Under the pieces are notes generated by a model. The model did no database searches, was not told where the DNA came from, and was given only the letters and a program-made list of their open reading frames with translations. DNA of 64,000 nt, taken from NCBI RefSeq assembly GCF_001550095.1, contig NZ_LRUC01000003.1:1-64000 (forward strand), written 5' to 3'. The stretch is from Celeribacter ethanolicus (GTDB taxonomy: Bacteria > Pseudomonadota > Alphaproteobacteria > Rhodobacterales > Rhodobacteraceae). Position 1 is the first letter of the stretch. Each line of letters begins with the position of its first letter. Below are positions 26,100-34,852 of this stretch, piece by piece. A program made the position numbers and the translations under genes.

Positions 26100-26128
26100 A
26101 AAGCCTTCCGGAGATGGGGAAGGCTTTT
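26100..26128 (+). terminator. Terminator after old yellow enzyme gene
   Basis: AAAGCCTTCC (26100-26109) pairs perfectly with GGAAGGCTTT (26118-26127), followed by T. Confidence 0.8.
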
Positions 26129-26276
26129 CAAGCGCACAGAGATGTGCGACATTGGAAGCCTCGGAACAAGGAGATTTATGCGCAGAAAATCAGCACCGCC
26201 ACCCATGGCATGACGCGCGACCCAATCGGTTCGCATGATTTTCTATGCGCATTTGCGCTTTTTCTGAGGCTTTACC

Positions 26277-26732
26277 ATGACCATTACACATCTGACACTC
26301 CGCCGCTTCGAGGCAGGAGATACCATGGTTCTGTCCCATATCTGGCGCGCGGCGTCGGAGCGGGCGCATCCGTTTTTCAGCCAAGAGCAACTCGATCAGC
26401 AACAAGCCTTGGTGGAGCAAGTCTACCTGCCCAAGGCCGAAACCTGGGTTGCGTTGCGCGGCGCAGTGCCGCTTGGTTTCATCGGGCTGTTGCCCGACGC
26501 AGAGGTGGCCATTATCGGCGGGCTGTTCGTCGCGCCGGAAGCACAGGGGCAGGGCATCGGGCGGATGCTTGTGGACCATGCTCGCAGGCTTAAACATCGT
26601 TTGAGCCTTGAAGTTTACGAGACCAATGCTTCGGCACGCGACTTTTACACCCGGCTCGGCTTTCGCCAGACCGGGCGGCGTGAGGTGGATGACAGCGGGT
26701 TGCCGTACCCGCTGTTGAAACTTGTGCTGTAA
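26277..26732 (+). CDS. GNAT-family N-acetyltransferase
   Basis: 151 residues with the acetyl-CoA loop VAPEAQGQGIGRMLVDHAR (R/Q-x2-G-x-G/A pattern) and the late GNAT segment LEVYETNASARDFYTRLGF. No substrate is indicated. It is a single gene whose stop converges closely with that of edd (17 bp gap). TGAGG lies before the ATG. Confidence 0.88.
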   Translation: MTITHLTLRRFEAGDTMVLSHIWRAASERAHPFFSQEQLDQQQALVEQVYLPKAETWVALRGAVPLGFIGLLPDAEVAIIGGLFVAPEAQGQGIGRMLVDHARRLKHRLSLEVYETNASARDFYTRLGFRQTGRREVDDSGLPYPLLKLVL

Positions 26733-26749
26733 CGCGGGAGGGCGTGCGC

Positions 26750-28579
26750 TCAGAACAGGGAGCACGCCCCTTCGGTGGCCGGTCCGGCATTCTGGCGGAA
26801 GGTTTCGAACAGTTCGCGTCCCATGCCGACGGTGTTTGCGGAGAGATCGACGGTCACCGCCGTGCGTGCCTCGAAACCGTCTTCCAGTACGTCGAGCGTG
26901 CCACTTGCGCCATCGACGCGGACCAGATCGCCGTCTTTGAGTTTCGCAATCGGACCGCCCGTGGCGGCTTCCGGTGAGACGTGAATACAGGCGGGCACCT
27001 TGCCGGACGCACCGGACATCCGCCCGTCGGTGACCAGCGCCACTTTGAGGCCCCGATCCTGCAACACCGCGAGCGTCGGCGTCAGAGAATGCAGCTCCGG
27101 CATGCCATTGGCACGCGGTCCCTGAAAACGGACGACGACCACGGTATCCTCGGTGAATTCCCCGGCCTGAAACGCCTTTTTGACGTCATGCTGATCTTGG
27201 AACACGCGGGCTTTCGCCTCCACCACATGGTGTTCGGGCTTCACGGCGGAGACTTTCATCACGCCACGCCCGAGATTGCCGCGGAGCTCCTTGAGACCGC
27301 CGCTTTTCTGGAACGGATCGGAGGCGGGGCGGAGGATCTTGTCGTTGACGCTTTCGCGTTCCGGCTCCTCGAAGCTGAGCACACCGTCACGCAGTTTCGG
27401 CTCTTTGGTATAAAGCGACAGGCCCTCTCCGGCGACGGTATTGACATCCGCATGGAGCAATCCGGCATCGAGCAACTCGCCGATCAGATAGGACAGACCG
27501 CCCGCGGCGTGGAAATGGTTCACATCGGCAAGCCCGTTGGGATAGACCTTCGCCAGAAGCGGCACCACATCGGAAATCTCTGAGAAATCTTCCAGATCGA
27601 GGATGATTCCGGCGGCGCGGGCCATGGCAGGCAGGTGCAACACGAGGTTCGTCGATCCGCCCGTCGCCATCAGCCCGACAATGCCGTTCACGAAGGCTTT
27701 TTCATCGAGAATGGCGCCTACGGGCGTGTATTCATTGCCAAAGGCGGTGATCTGGAGCGCACGTTTGGCGGCCTCGCGGGTCAGGGCGTCGCGCAGAGCG
27801 GTGCCGGGATTGACGAAAGAGGCGCCCGGAAGGTGCAAACCCATGACCTCCATCAGCATCTGGTTCGAGTTCGCGGTGCCGTAGAAGGTGCAGGTGCCCT
27901 GACCGTGATAGGCCTTCATCTCGCTGTCCATCAACTCGCGGCGGGTGATCTCGCCGGTGGCGAATTTCTGGCGGGCCCTGGATTTTTCATCATTCGAGAT
28001 GCCTGTGGTCATCGGGCCAGCGGGCACAAAGACGGTGGGCACATGGCCAAACGCGGCGGCGGCCATGATCAGGCCGGGGACGATCTTGTCGCAGATGCCC
28101 ATATAGAGCGCCGCGTCATAGCAATTGTGCGACATGGCGATAGAGGCCGAGAGCGCGATCGTGTCGCGGGAAAACAGCGACAGTTCCATGCCGGTCTGAC
28201 CTTGCGTGACCCCGTCGCACATCGCCGGAACCCCGCCCGCGACCTGTGCCGTGGCGCCGTTCTGATGCGCGACCTCGCGGATGATGTCGGGATAATGCTC
28301 ATAGGGCTTATGCGCCGACAGCATGTCGTTGTAGGCGGTGACGATGCCGATGTTGGGGGCGCGACCGTCCGCGAGCGTGGCCTGATCGTCCCCCATGGCG
28401 GCGTAGGCATGGGCCTGATTGCCGCAGGAAAGATGCGCCCGCGCCGGACCTTGCTCTGCCGCTTCCGCGATCCGGGCGAGGTAGGTCTCGCGGGTCGGGC
28501 GGGAGCGTTCGATGATGCGTTGGGTGACGTTTGCGATCTCAGGCGCGATTACGGTGGCGATCCGGGCGTTCGGGGACAT
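26750..28579 (-). CDS. edd: Phosphogluconate dehydratase (Entner-Doudoroff)
   Basis: 609 residues of the IlvD/Edd dehydratase family, converting 6-phosphogluconate to KDPG with an iron-sulfur cluster. Edd-type blocks: [70 protein letters not shown] and [14 protein letters not shown], containing cluster cysteines. The start at 28579 gives the usual family length and an AAAGG site; ATG 28615 would add 12 unconvincing residues. Together with eda it completes the two-step pathway branch. Confidence 0.95.
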   Translation of the reverse strand: MSPNARIATVIAPEIANVTQRIIERSRPTRETYLARIAEAAEQGPARAHLSCGNQAHAYAAMGDDQATLADGRAPNIGIVTAYNDMLSAHKPYEHYPDIIREVAHQNGATAQVAGGVPAMCDGVTQGQTGMELSLFSRDTIALSASIAMSHNCYDAALYMGICDKIVPGLIMAAAAFGHVPTVFVPAGPMTTGISNDEKSRARQKFATGEITRRELMDSEMKAYHGQGTCTFYGTANSNQMLMEVMGLHLPGASFVNPGTALRDALTREAAKRALQITAFGNEYTPVGAILDEKAFVNGIVGLMATGGSTNLVLHLPAMARAAGIILDLEDFSEISDVVPLLAKVYPNGLADVNHFHAAGGLSYLIGELLDAGLLHADVNTVAGEGLSLYTKEPKLRDGVLSFEEPERESVNDKILRPASDPFQKSGGLKELRGNLGRGVMKVSAVKPEHHVVEAKARVFQDQHDVKKAFQAGEFTEDTVVVVRFQGPRANGMPELHSLTPTLAVLQDRGLKVALVTDGRMSGASGKVPACIHVSPEAATGGPIAKLKDGDLVRVDGASGTLDVLEDGFEARTAVTVDLSANTVGMGRELFETFRQNAGPATEGACSLF

Positions 28580-28632
28580 GACGGGCCTTTTGCTGGTCTG
28601 GCCAAATGGGCACATGGGATGGTCTGAAATTC

Positions 28633-28644
28633 GTTAGCGCTAAC
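28633..28644. promoter_or_regulatory. LacI-type palindrome upstream of edd
   Basis: GTTAGCGCTAAC is a perfect 12-bp palindrome 54-65 bp before the edd start and matches the site upstream of eda. Confidence 0.7.
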
Positions 28645-28861
28645 CTAACCTCCTCGACAGGGAATGTCCATTGTGGCGTGGCGGCTGTTGCCGCCTATGC
28701 TGCACATGCAAGGGGGTTGCTGCAAGCGCATAACGGCTCTTCGCAATTGGCACTCGTCTGCGTCAGTGGTTTTGACCTATAAATCAGCCATCGGGAGGAT
28801 CAACACAATCGCGCCAATGTCGGCACAGACCGGCGGGCCAACACTTGAATAGGTGATCCTG

Positions 28862-29014
28862 ATGACCACACGTACCGTCGTTCAATTTTCCCATCTTGCC
28901 GTCGAAGCCGAAGCCCGCAAACTGCGTGCTCAAGCCATGCGTTCGATGATCAGTGCGACCGGCAAATGGCTTCGTGGCCGGCTGCATGGCGGACGCGCCG
29001 CCGAACTGGCCTGA
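28862..29014 (+). CDS. Small (50 aa) DUF1127-like / RSP_7527-like protein
   Basis: An open frame of 50 codons beginning MTTRTVVQFSHLAVEAEARK and ending GRLHGGRAAELA. An amphipathic start followed by LRAQAMRSMISATGKWLRG resembles the small arginine-rich proteins common in Rhodobacterales, some of which bind RNA or phosphate-regulon factors. AGGTG lies 8 bases before the ATG, and a strong terminator follows 83 bp after the stop, supporting a real single-gene transcript. The exact family is uncertain. Confidence 0.6.
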   Translation: MTTRTVVQFSHLAVEAEARKLRAQAMRSMISATGKWLRGRLHGGRAAELA

Positions 29015-29097
29015 TCAAACTGGCCTCGCGGGGCCAGACCGGACCCGAGCCAAGCACAACAGGCGAAACGCCACTGCCCACGCACCACACCGCTTTG

Positions 29098-29127
29098 AAA
29101 ATCCCGGAAATGCTCCGGGATTTTCGC
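29098..29127 (+). terminator. Terminator after the 50-aa gene
   Basis: AAAATCCCGGA (29098-29108) pairs perfectly with TCCGGGATTTT (29114-29124) around AATGC. Confidence 0.85.
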
Positions 29128-29188
29128 ATTTTGGCCTCATTCTCCCGGCACGTTAACCAAGAAATTGGGGAGACCCCCGGAGGCCGTC

Positions 29189-29800
29189 ATGAAACAGACA
29201 TTCAAAATCGCAGCAGCCCTGATGCTTGCCGTCGCCACCAGCGCCTGCACCATGGAAACCACGTCCCGGGCGGTGCCGTTCGAGCTGCCGCTGGGGGCGG
29301 GAGGCGCAGAGGCCGTGATGATTGCTCCGGATTTCCGTGTCGCAAAGATCAACGTGAGCGTGCCGGACACGCTGACCGTGTCCGAGGAGAACGGCATCAA
29401 GCCGCGCGCCGATATCGTCTGGCGCGAGGACCCGTTCGGCAATCGCTACGAACAGGTCAAATCGGTGATGGAAGCGGGGCTGAACGCAGGTGCTCAGGCG
29501 CTTGACGGCGCGCGCGCGGTGGTGCTTGACGTGCAACTGGTCCGCTTTCATGCCCAGACGCAGAAAGTGCGCTATTCCTCGCTGCCGTCCAAACATGAGA
29601 TCGAATTCCTGCTGACCGTGCGTGACGCCAACACCGGCGCGGTCATCGTGCCCTCGCATATGGTCAACGCGACGTTGAACGCGCTCGGGGGGAATGCCGC
29701 CGTGGCCGCCGACCGTGCGGGGATCACTCAGCGGATGCGGATCGGCGAACATCTTGCAGGCGTGATCTATGGCGAGCTGACCAAGCCGATCGCACTCTGA
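29189..29800 (+). CDS. DUF6778-type lipoprotein
   Basis: 203 residues. A signal peptide with lipobox ends at AVATSAC (about residues 14-20), so the protein is probably lipid-anchored in the periplasm. The middle contains NVSVPDTLTVSEENGIKP and DIVWREDPFGNRYEQV, which I associate with a lipoprotein family seen in Rhodobacterales and of unknown function. GGAGG lies 6 bases before the ATG. Its terminator is merged with the start of the next gene. Confidence 0.75.
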   Translation: MKQTFKIAAALMLAVATSACTMETTSRAVPFELPLGAGGAEAVMIAPDFRVAKINVSVPDTLTVSEENGIKPRADIVWREDPFGNRYEQVKSVMEAGLNAGAQALDGARAVVLDVQLVRFHAQTQKVRYSSLPSKHEIEFLLTVRDANTGAVIVPSHMVNATLNALGGNAAVAADRAGITQRMRIGEHLAGVIYGELTKPIAL

Positions 29801-29830
29801 TCCCTCTTCCGTGCAGATCGAAACAGCGCT

Positions 29831-29861
29831 AAGAGGGCTCTCATGACAGAGCCCTCTTTTT
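29831..29861 (+). promoter_or_regulatory. Perfect hairpin holding the rlmI-type start codon in its loop
   Basis: AAGAGGGCTCT (29831-29841) pairs perfectly with AGAGCCCTCTT (29848-29858); the loop CATGAC contains the ATG at 29843, and a short T run follows. It can act as the terminator of the lipoprotein gene and would also hide the ribosome site of the next gene. Confidence 0.8.
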
Positions 29862-31060
29862 CACTCCCGACCATCCGCCTCAAACCCAAATCCAATGCCC
29901 GCGCAATCCGCCACGGCGCACCTTGGGTCTATGATAACGAGCTGGTCACCGACCGGCGCACCAAGGCGATTGCGCCCGGGACCATCGCGCGCCTCGAAGA
30001 TGCGGAGCAGAATTTTCTGGCCCTCGTGGCGGTCAATCCGAATTCGCGCATTTTTGCCCGCGTGCTCGACCGCGACGAGGCGGGGGTAATCGACGCGGCG
30101 TGGTTCCGCGCCAAGCTCGCGACGGCTCTGGCGCATCGCGAGACCCTGTTCGAAGCGCCTTTCTATCGGCTGGTTCATGCCGAGGCCGATGGTCTTCCGG
30201 GCGTGGTGATCGACCGTTTCGGCGATACCTGCGTGGTGCAGCCCAACGCCGCATGGGCCGATGTTTTGATCGAACCTCTGGCCGAGGCGCTTCGCGAGGT
30301 GACCGGGGGCAAGACCGTGGTGATGAACGGCACGGGGCGGGCGCGCGGTCTCGAAGGGCTTGAAGAGAAAACGGAAATCCTCTCTGGCAAGGTCGACGAA
30401 CCGATCCCTGTGCCGATGAATGGCGCGACCTATATGGCCGATCTCATGGGCGGGCAAAAGACCGGGCTGTTCTACGATCAGCGTCCGAACCATGCCTTTG
30501 CCCAGCGTCTGGTCGCGGGCAAAAAGGTTTTGGATGTGTTCTCCCATGTCGGTGGGTTTGCGCTGGCCTCTCTCGCAGGTGGTGCGGCCTCGGCGCTGTC
30601 GGTCGACAGCTCGGCCGCAGCCCTCGATCTCGCTGAAAAAGGCGCAGACGCGATGGGGAAATCGGCCGTGTTTTCAACGCGCAAAGGCGATGCTTTCGAT
30701 GTCATGGCGGCTTTGGCGGAAGAGGATGAGACATTCGACGTGGTGATCTGCGATCCGCCCGCGTTTGCGCCGTCGAAACCCGCGCTGGAAAAAGGTCTGC
30801 GCGCCTATGAACGTGTCGCCCGCATGGCCGCGCCGCTGGTGCGGGAGGGCGGGTATCTGGGGCTTTGCTCTTGTTCGCATGCGGCGGATTTGGAGAAGTT
30901 TCGCACCGCCTGTAACCGTGGGATCGGGCGCGGTGTCGGGCATCTTGGACGCTCGGCGCAACTGATCCATACGGGGTTTGCCGGTGCCGATCATCCGCTG
31001 ATGCCGCAGCTCGCGGAGAGCGGTTATTTGAAGGCGCTGTTCTATCGGATCCTGCCGTGA
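29843..31060 (+). CDS. RlmI-like class I rRNA cytosine methyltransferase
   Basis: 405 residues, with an N-terminal PUA-type domain (TIRLKPKSNARAIRHGAPWVYDNE), a linker domain and a Rossmann methyltransferase domain. The SAM site is VLDVFSHVGGFALASLAGGA and the catalytic motif VVICDPPAFAPSK; LCSCSH carries a cysteine. RlmI methylates a cytosine of 23S rRNA; the precise target here is not shown. No alternative start exists in frame before the PUA domain, so the ATG in the hairpin loop must be used. The PIN-domain gene overlaps its stop codon. Confidence 0.88.
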   Translation: MTEPSFSLPTIRLKPKSNARAIRHGAPWVYDNELVTDRRTKAIAPGTIARLEDAEQNFLALVAVNPNSRIFARVLDRDEAGVIDAAWFRAKLATALAHRETLFEAPFYRLVHAEADGLPGVVIDRFGDTCVVQPNAAWADVLIEPLAEALREVTGGKTVVMNGTGRARGLEGLEEKTEILSGKVDEPIPVPMNGATYMADLMGGQKTGLFYDQRPNHAFAQRLVAGKKVLDVFSHVGGFALASLAGGAASALSVDSSAAALDLAEKGADAMGKSAVFSTRKGDAFDVMAALAEEDETFDVVICDPPAFAPSKPALEKGLRAYERVARMAAPLVREGGYLGLCSCSHAADLEKFRTACNRGIGRGVGHLGRSAQLIHTGFAGADHPLMPQLAESGYLKALFYRILP

Positions 31061-31596
31061 AAGTGTTGCTCGACGCCTGCGTGCTCTACCCGACGGTGAT
31101 GCGGGAAGTGCTTTTGGGCGTCGCGAAACGCGGGCTTTATACGCCGCTGTGGTCGGCGCGCATTCTGGAAGAATGGGCGCGGGCCGCGCGCAAGCTCGGC
31201 CCCGGAGGCGAAGCGCAGGCGCGCGGCGAAGTGGCGCTTGTGCGGGCGGAGTTTCCGAAGGCAGAAGTCAAGGAACACAAAGGCTTAGAGGCGCGTCTTT
31301 ATCTGACGGACGAGAATGATATTCACGTTCTGGCCGCCGCGATTGCGGGCGGCGCAGAGGCGATCGTGACCGTGAATGCGCAGGATTTTCCGCGTCATAT
31401 TTTGGCCGAAGAAGGGCTTGAGCGCTGGGACCCGGACGGGTTTCTCTGGCGGCTCTGGTCGGATCGTCCCGAGGAGGTGGCGGCGGCGGTCGAAGAGGTG
31501 CGGGCGGAGGCCGAACGGCTTTCGGGCGAGGCCTGGGACGTGCGGCGGCTTTTGAAAAAGGCGCATCTGCCCCGGCTGGGCAAGGCGCTTGGCTGA
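31057..31596 (+). CDS. PIN-domain protein (RSP_2648-like)
   Basis: 179 residues starting with GTG inside the previous stop (GTGA), so translation is coupled to the methyltransferase. The PIN fold has acidic residues in VLLDACVLYP and YLTDENDIHVLAAAIAGGAEAIVTVNAQDFP, matching the metal-binding sites of PIN nucleases. VapC toxins are usually about 130 residues and paired with an antitoxin; none is adjacent. Pairing with an rRNA methyltransferase suggests RNA processing, but that is inference. Confidence 0.8.
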   Translation: MKVLLDACVLYPTVMREVLLGVAKRGLYTPLWSARILEEWARAARKLGPGGEAQARGEVALVRAEFPKAEVKEHKGLEARLYLTDENDIHVLAAAIAGGAEAIVTVNAQDFPRHILAEEGLERWDPDGFLWRLWSDRPEEVAAAVEEVRAEAERLSGEAWDVRRLLKKAHLPRLGKALG

Positions 31597-31665
31597 TCCG
31601 TTTTTGAGTATTTTTGCCATCGGAAAACAGAAGGCGGTTTCGCTCTGAAACGGCTGATTTTGGCT

Positions 31666-31709
31666 GTCGGATTTGTGTCGGACTTTTGTCGGACATCCGT
31701 CGGGCACGG
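31666..31709 (+). repeat. 11-bp tandem repeat array, copy 2
   Basis: Four units at exact 11-bp spacing: GTCGGATTTGT, GTCGGACTTTT, GTCGGACATCC and GTCGGGCACGG. The first 27 bases match 9409-9435 in inverted orientation. It lies between the converging PIN and M48 peptidase genes, overlapping nothing coding. Confidence 0.75.
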
Positions 31710-31726
31710 CGTGGGCGCTCAGGCGA

Positions 31727-32407
31727 TCACGACCATTTCGCCTCATTGGCCTCGATGGCTTTGATCCGCTCTTCGGTCTTCGGGTGGCTCATCAGCCAGG
31801 CGGGCATAGAGGCGCCATGGGCGCCGGTGAGATGCGGCAGTTTTTCGAAGAGCGATTTTTGTGGGCCGGTGCCGATCCCGGCCTTGATCAAAAGTGCTGT
31901 GGCGTAGGCGTCGGCCTCGTATTCATCGGAGCGCGAGAGCTTGGCGGCGAGCATCTGGGTCAGCCAGCCTGCGATATAGACGCCGAGGCCGGGAAGGATG
32001 CGGGAGAGCAGCATGGCCAGTGCCGTGCGCAGCGCATTCTGACCGGAGAAGTCGATCATCCGGCGTTTCGAATGGCCAAGGGCGACATGGCCCAATTCAT
32101 GCGCGATGACGGAGGCCATTTCGGTGTCGGTGATCTGGCCCTGACGGAATTTGTCGTAAAAGCCGCGGGTGATGTAGACCTTGCCATCGGGGGCGGCGAG
32201 GCCGTTGACCGGCTCGATCTCGTAGAGAAACACCCGCACGCGGGGCAGATCGAGCGCGCGGGCGAGTTGACCGAAGGCGCGGGCCAGCGCCGGGTCCGCG
32301 AGTTCGGAGGAGCGCGCCTCCAATTCCCGCAGGGTGCGCCAGACGGACATGCGGTACATGGCAATGCCCCAGATCAGGGCGAGGAGGAGCGGCGTGAATT
32401 TCAACAT
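31727..32407 (-). CDS. M48-family membrane metallopeptidase
   Basis: 226 residues with the zinc motif HELGH at 103-107 and the downstream glutamate in RSDEYEADAYA. One N-terminal hydrophobic segment (residues about 4-18) anchors it; a second hydrophobic stretch follows the active site (LAMLLSRILPGLGVYIAGWL). M48 proteases (HtpX/Oma1 type) degrade misfolded membrane proteins. ATG 32407 was chosen because the open frame upstream is antisense to the next gene. The ribosome site is weak. Confidence 0.9.
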   Translation of the reverse strand: MLKFTPLLLALIWGIAMYRMSVWRTLRELEARSSELADPALARAFGQLARALDLPRVRVFLYEIEPVNGLAAPDGKVYITRGFYDKFRQGQITDTEMASVIAHELGHVALGHSKRRMIDFSGQNALRTALAMLLSRILPGLGVYIAGWLTQMLAAKLSRSDEYEADAYATALLIKAGIGTGPQKSLFEKLPHLTGAHGASMPAWLMSHPKTEERIKAIEANEAKWS

Positions 32408-32496
32408 GACCGGAATATGGGGGCGACCGGGGCGGAGGGAAACCCCGCCCGGTCGCATTTTTCCGATCCCTGTGGTGCGCCTCTGTGCGGTGTCGC

Positions 32497-33288
32497 CTAT
32501 CGTTCGAGCGACCGGACCGTGTGCCGTGCCAGCAGCCCGGTGAGCGGCCGCACCGGAGCGAAGGTTTCTTCGTACAGAGGGCGGATCGCCTGTCTGTTGC
32601 CGCCGGGGTGCCAGGTCAAAAGCGCGCTGACCCCGAAGCTGTCGTCGTTGCCCTCCGTGTCGGTGACGAAACTGTAACTGGCGCTCAGTGTCAGGTCGAC
32701 GGGGGCCGTGGCAAAGGGCCATGTGGCGCCGAGTGCGGCGGTCAGGTCGCGGGAGGCCAGATCGCTTTCCTCCAGATCGTAACCCGAGAGCGAGGCGGAG
32801 AGGGCGAGACGATCGCCGATACCGGTTTTCACGCCAATGTCGCCGAAGATGAAATCGCGGTTGTCCGGCTGGTAGAGGCCGATCCCGGCGCGCATCGACA
32901 GGAGGGTCTGGTCCTTGATGGCCCAGAGACCTTCGATGCCGAGGGTGCCGATAGAGGCCGCTTCCTGATTGATGTCGGTATAGGCCGCGAAGAGACCGTA
33001 TTTCGCATCGGCATTGGGCCGCATGTAGAGATGGCCCGCGAGCGTGCCTTGCCAATGATCGGGAAATGAGGTGGTGCCCAGATCCAGTTGCAGCCCGTGA
33101 TAGCGCGAAATGGCATAATCGAGCGTGCCGTCCGCCGTGGCGATCGACGTGTCGTTCAGGGAGATGTAGCCGATGCTGCTGTTGGCTCCGAGAAATCCGA
33201 GGCCGCTGTCTGCCGTGGCGGCAAGCGGAGCAACTGTGGTCGCGAGCGCTGTCGCCAACCCCAGAGAGAGATGTGATAGCCGTGTCAT
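32497..33288 (-). CDS. Exported beta-barrel-like protein
   Basis: 263 residues. A signal peptide ends near APLAATADS. The rest is rich in alternating hydrophobic, glycine and aromatic residues (YHGLQLDLGTTSF, YGLFAAYTDINQEA, LSASYSFVTDTEG), consistent with an outer-membrane beta-barrel. The C-terminus does not end in the classic aromatic residue, so barrel insertion is not certain. Function unknown. ATG 33288 follows GGGTGAAGAC. Confidence 0.7.
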   Translation of the reverse strand: MTRLSHLSLGLATALATTVAPLAATADSGLGFLGANSSIGYISLNDTSIATADGTLDYAISRYHGLQLDLGTTSFPDHWQGTLAGHLYMRPNADAKYGLFAAYTDINQEAASIGTLGIEGLWAIKDQTLLSMRAGIGLYQPDNRDFIFGDIGVKTGIGDRLALSASLSGYDLEESDLASRDLTAALGATWPFATAPVDLTLSASYSFVTDTEGNDDSFGVSALLTWHPGGNRQAIRPLYEETFAPVRPLTGLLARHTVRSLER

Positions 33289-33454
33289 GTCTTCACCCAT
33301 ATGCGGGGACGGACCGCTCCGGTCCTGATGTCTCCGCCTTTTGCAAGCTGCCCCCAGCCCGATTTCAGACACAATTATGACACGTTTTGGCGCGTTAAGA
33401 TATTCTTAAGTAAACAGATGGTTAACGGCGTTAGTTGATGTCTTTCCTGAGCCG

Positions 33455-34636
33455 TTACGTCAGCATTTTCATGCCGCGGTCCAGTCCCTCGAGTGTCATC
33501 GGCACCATGCGGTCCTCGAATATCTCGCGGATCATGGCGATGGATTGCGTGTAGGGCCAATGGGTCTCCGGCACAGGGTTGAGCCAGAGGTGATCGGGCC
33601 ATGTGGCCCGCGCGCGGGCCAACCATGTGGCCCCGGATTCCTCGTTCCAGTGCTCGTTGGCGCCGCCGGGGATGGCGATCTCGTAGGGCGACATCGAGGC
33701 GTCGCCGACGAAGATCACTTTGTAATCCTTGCCATAGGTGTTCATCACCTCGCGGGTGGGAATTTTCTCGCCCCAGCGGCGGCGGTTGTCGCGCCACACC
33801 CCCTCATAGAGGCAGTTGTGGAAATAGTAATATTCGAGGTGCTTGAACTCGCTGCGGGCGGCGGAGAACAGCTCCTCGACCACCTTGATGTGATCGTCCA
33901 TCGAGCCGCCGACGTCGAAGAACATCAGGACTTTGACGGCATTGTGCCGTTCGGGGCGGGTCTGGACATCGAGATAGCCATGCTCGGCGGTGGCGCGGAT
34001 GGTGCCGTCGAGGTCGAGCTCCTCATGCGCGCCCGAGCGCGCCCATTTGCGCAGGCGTTTCATCGCGAGCTTGATGTTGCGGGTGCCAATTTCGACTGTG
34101 TCGTCGAGGTTCTTGAACTCGCGCTTGTCCCAGACTTTGACGGCACGGCGATGGCGCGACTCGTGCTGGCCGACGCGCACGCCTTCGGGGTTGTAGCCAT
34201 AGGCGCCGAAGGGCGAGGTGCCCCCCGTTCCAATCCATTTGTTGCCGCCCTGATGACGGCCTTTTTGTTCTTCGAGCCGCTGTTTGAGTGTCTCCATCAG
34301 CTTGTCGAACCCGCCCAGAGCCTCGATTTCGGCCATCTCCTCGGGGCTGAGATGTTTCTCCATCTCCTTGCGCAGCCAGTCTTCGGGCAGGTCAAGTGCC
34401 GTCAGTACGACGTCTGAGGAGATGCTTTCAAAGCCTTGAAAGGTCTTGGAAAAGGCGCGGTCGAAACGGTCGAGGTGGCGCTCGTCCTTGACCATGGTGG
34501 TGCGGGCGAGGAAGTAAAACTCTTCGATGTCGTAGAGCGCGAGGCCGCGGTCCATGGCTTCCAGAAAGGCAAGGAATTCGCGCAAGGAGACCGGGACGCC
34601 TTCGGAGCGCAGGATGTCGAAGAAACGCAGGAACAT
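33455..34636 (-). CDS. CoxE-like VWA-domain protein
   Basis: 393 residues. The C-terminal half is a von Willebrand A fold with a MIDAS-like motif DVGGSMDDH, which differs from the standard D-x-S-x-S by having glycine in the second position. The N-terminal half (FLRFFDILRSEGVPVSLREFLAFLEAM) is typical of CoxE-like proteins. Such proteins work with MoxR-type AAA ATPases as chaperones for metal-cofactor or complex assembly. A MoxR gene lies at 38240-39079, not adjacent. The start is 4 bases after the stop of a 54-aa membrane protein gene, so the two are co-translated. Confidence 0.88.
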   Translation of the reverse strand: MFLRFFDILRSEGVPVSLREFLAFLEAMDRGLALYDIEEFYFLARTTMVKDERHLDRFDRAFSKTFQGFESISSDVVLTALDLPEDWLRKEMEKHLSPEEMAEIEALGGFDKLMETLKQRLEEQKGRHQGGNKWIGTGGTSPFGAYGYNPEGVRVGQHESRHRRAVKVWDKREFKNLDDTVEIGTRNIKLAMKRLRKWARSGAHEELDLDGTIRATAEHGYLDVQTRPERHNAVKVLMFFDVGGSMDDHIKVVEELFSAARSEFKHLEYYYFHNCLYEGVWRDNRRRWGEKIPTREVMNTYGKDYKVIFVGDASMSPYEIAIPGGANEHWNEESGATWLARARATWPDHLWLNPVPETHWPYTQSIAMIREIFEDRMVPMTLEGLDRGMKMLT

Positions 34637-34639
34637 GGC

Positions 34640-34804
34640 TCAGACCAAACGGTCGAGAAGGACGCCCGCAAAGAGGCCGACGACACCGAAGATCAGCGCG
34701 TAGACCACCATGTATTGCAACTTGTCGGCGCGGTTGCCGCCGCGTGTGTGGGCCAGTCGCCAGCCCCAAAGCCCGCCCATCACGGTCAGAATGATCCCGA
34801 TCAT
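34640..34804 (-). CDS. 54-aa membrane protein, upstream partner of VWA gene
   Basis: A 54-codon frame starting MIGIILTVMGGLWGWRLAH and ending VVGLFAGVLLDRLV. It has two hydrophobic segments joined by a basic loop (HTRGGNRADKLQ), so a helical hairpin in the inner membrane is likely. GGGGAG lies 9 bases before the ATG. Its stop lies 3 bases before the VWA start. It may anchor the VWA protein at the membrane; this is inference from position only. Confidence 0.75.
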   Translation of the reverse strand: MIGIILTVMGGLWGWRLAHTRGGNRADKLQYMVVYALIFGVVGLFAGVLLDRLV

Positions 34805-34852
34805 CTCTCGCTCCCCTTGGAGGCGTGGGGACGGCGTGCCTCTTGTCGCGGC

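Noticed and set aside
28817-28852. 11-codon open frame MSAQTGGPTLE as a leader peptide
   Set aside because: Its ribosome site is 17 bases away and nothing indicates attenuation of the next gene.
31057-31596. VapBC toxin-antitoxin pair
   Set aside because: The PIN protein is longer than VapC and no small antitoxin gene adjoins it; the partner is a methyltransferase.
32423-32462. Hairpin with T run between the M48 and beta-barrel genes as a terminator
   Set aside because: The T run is on the plus strand while both genes are on the minus strand.
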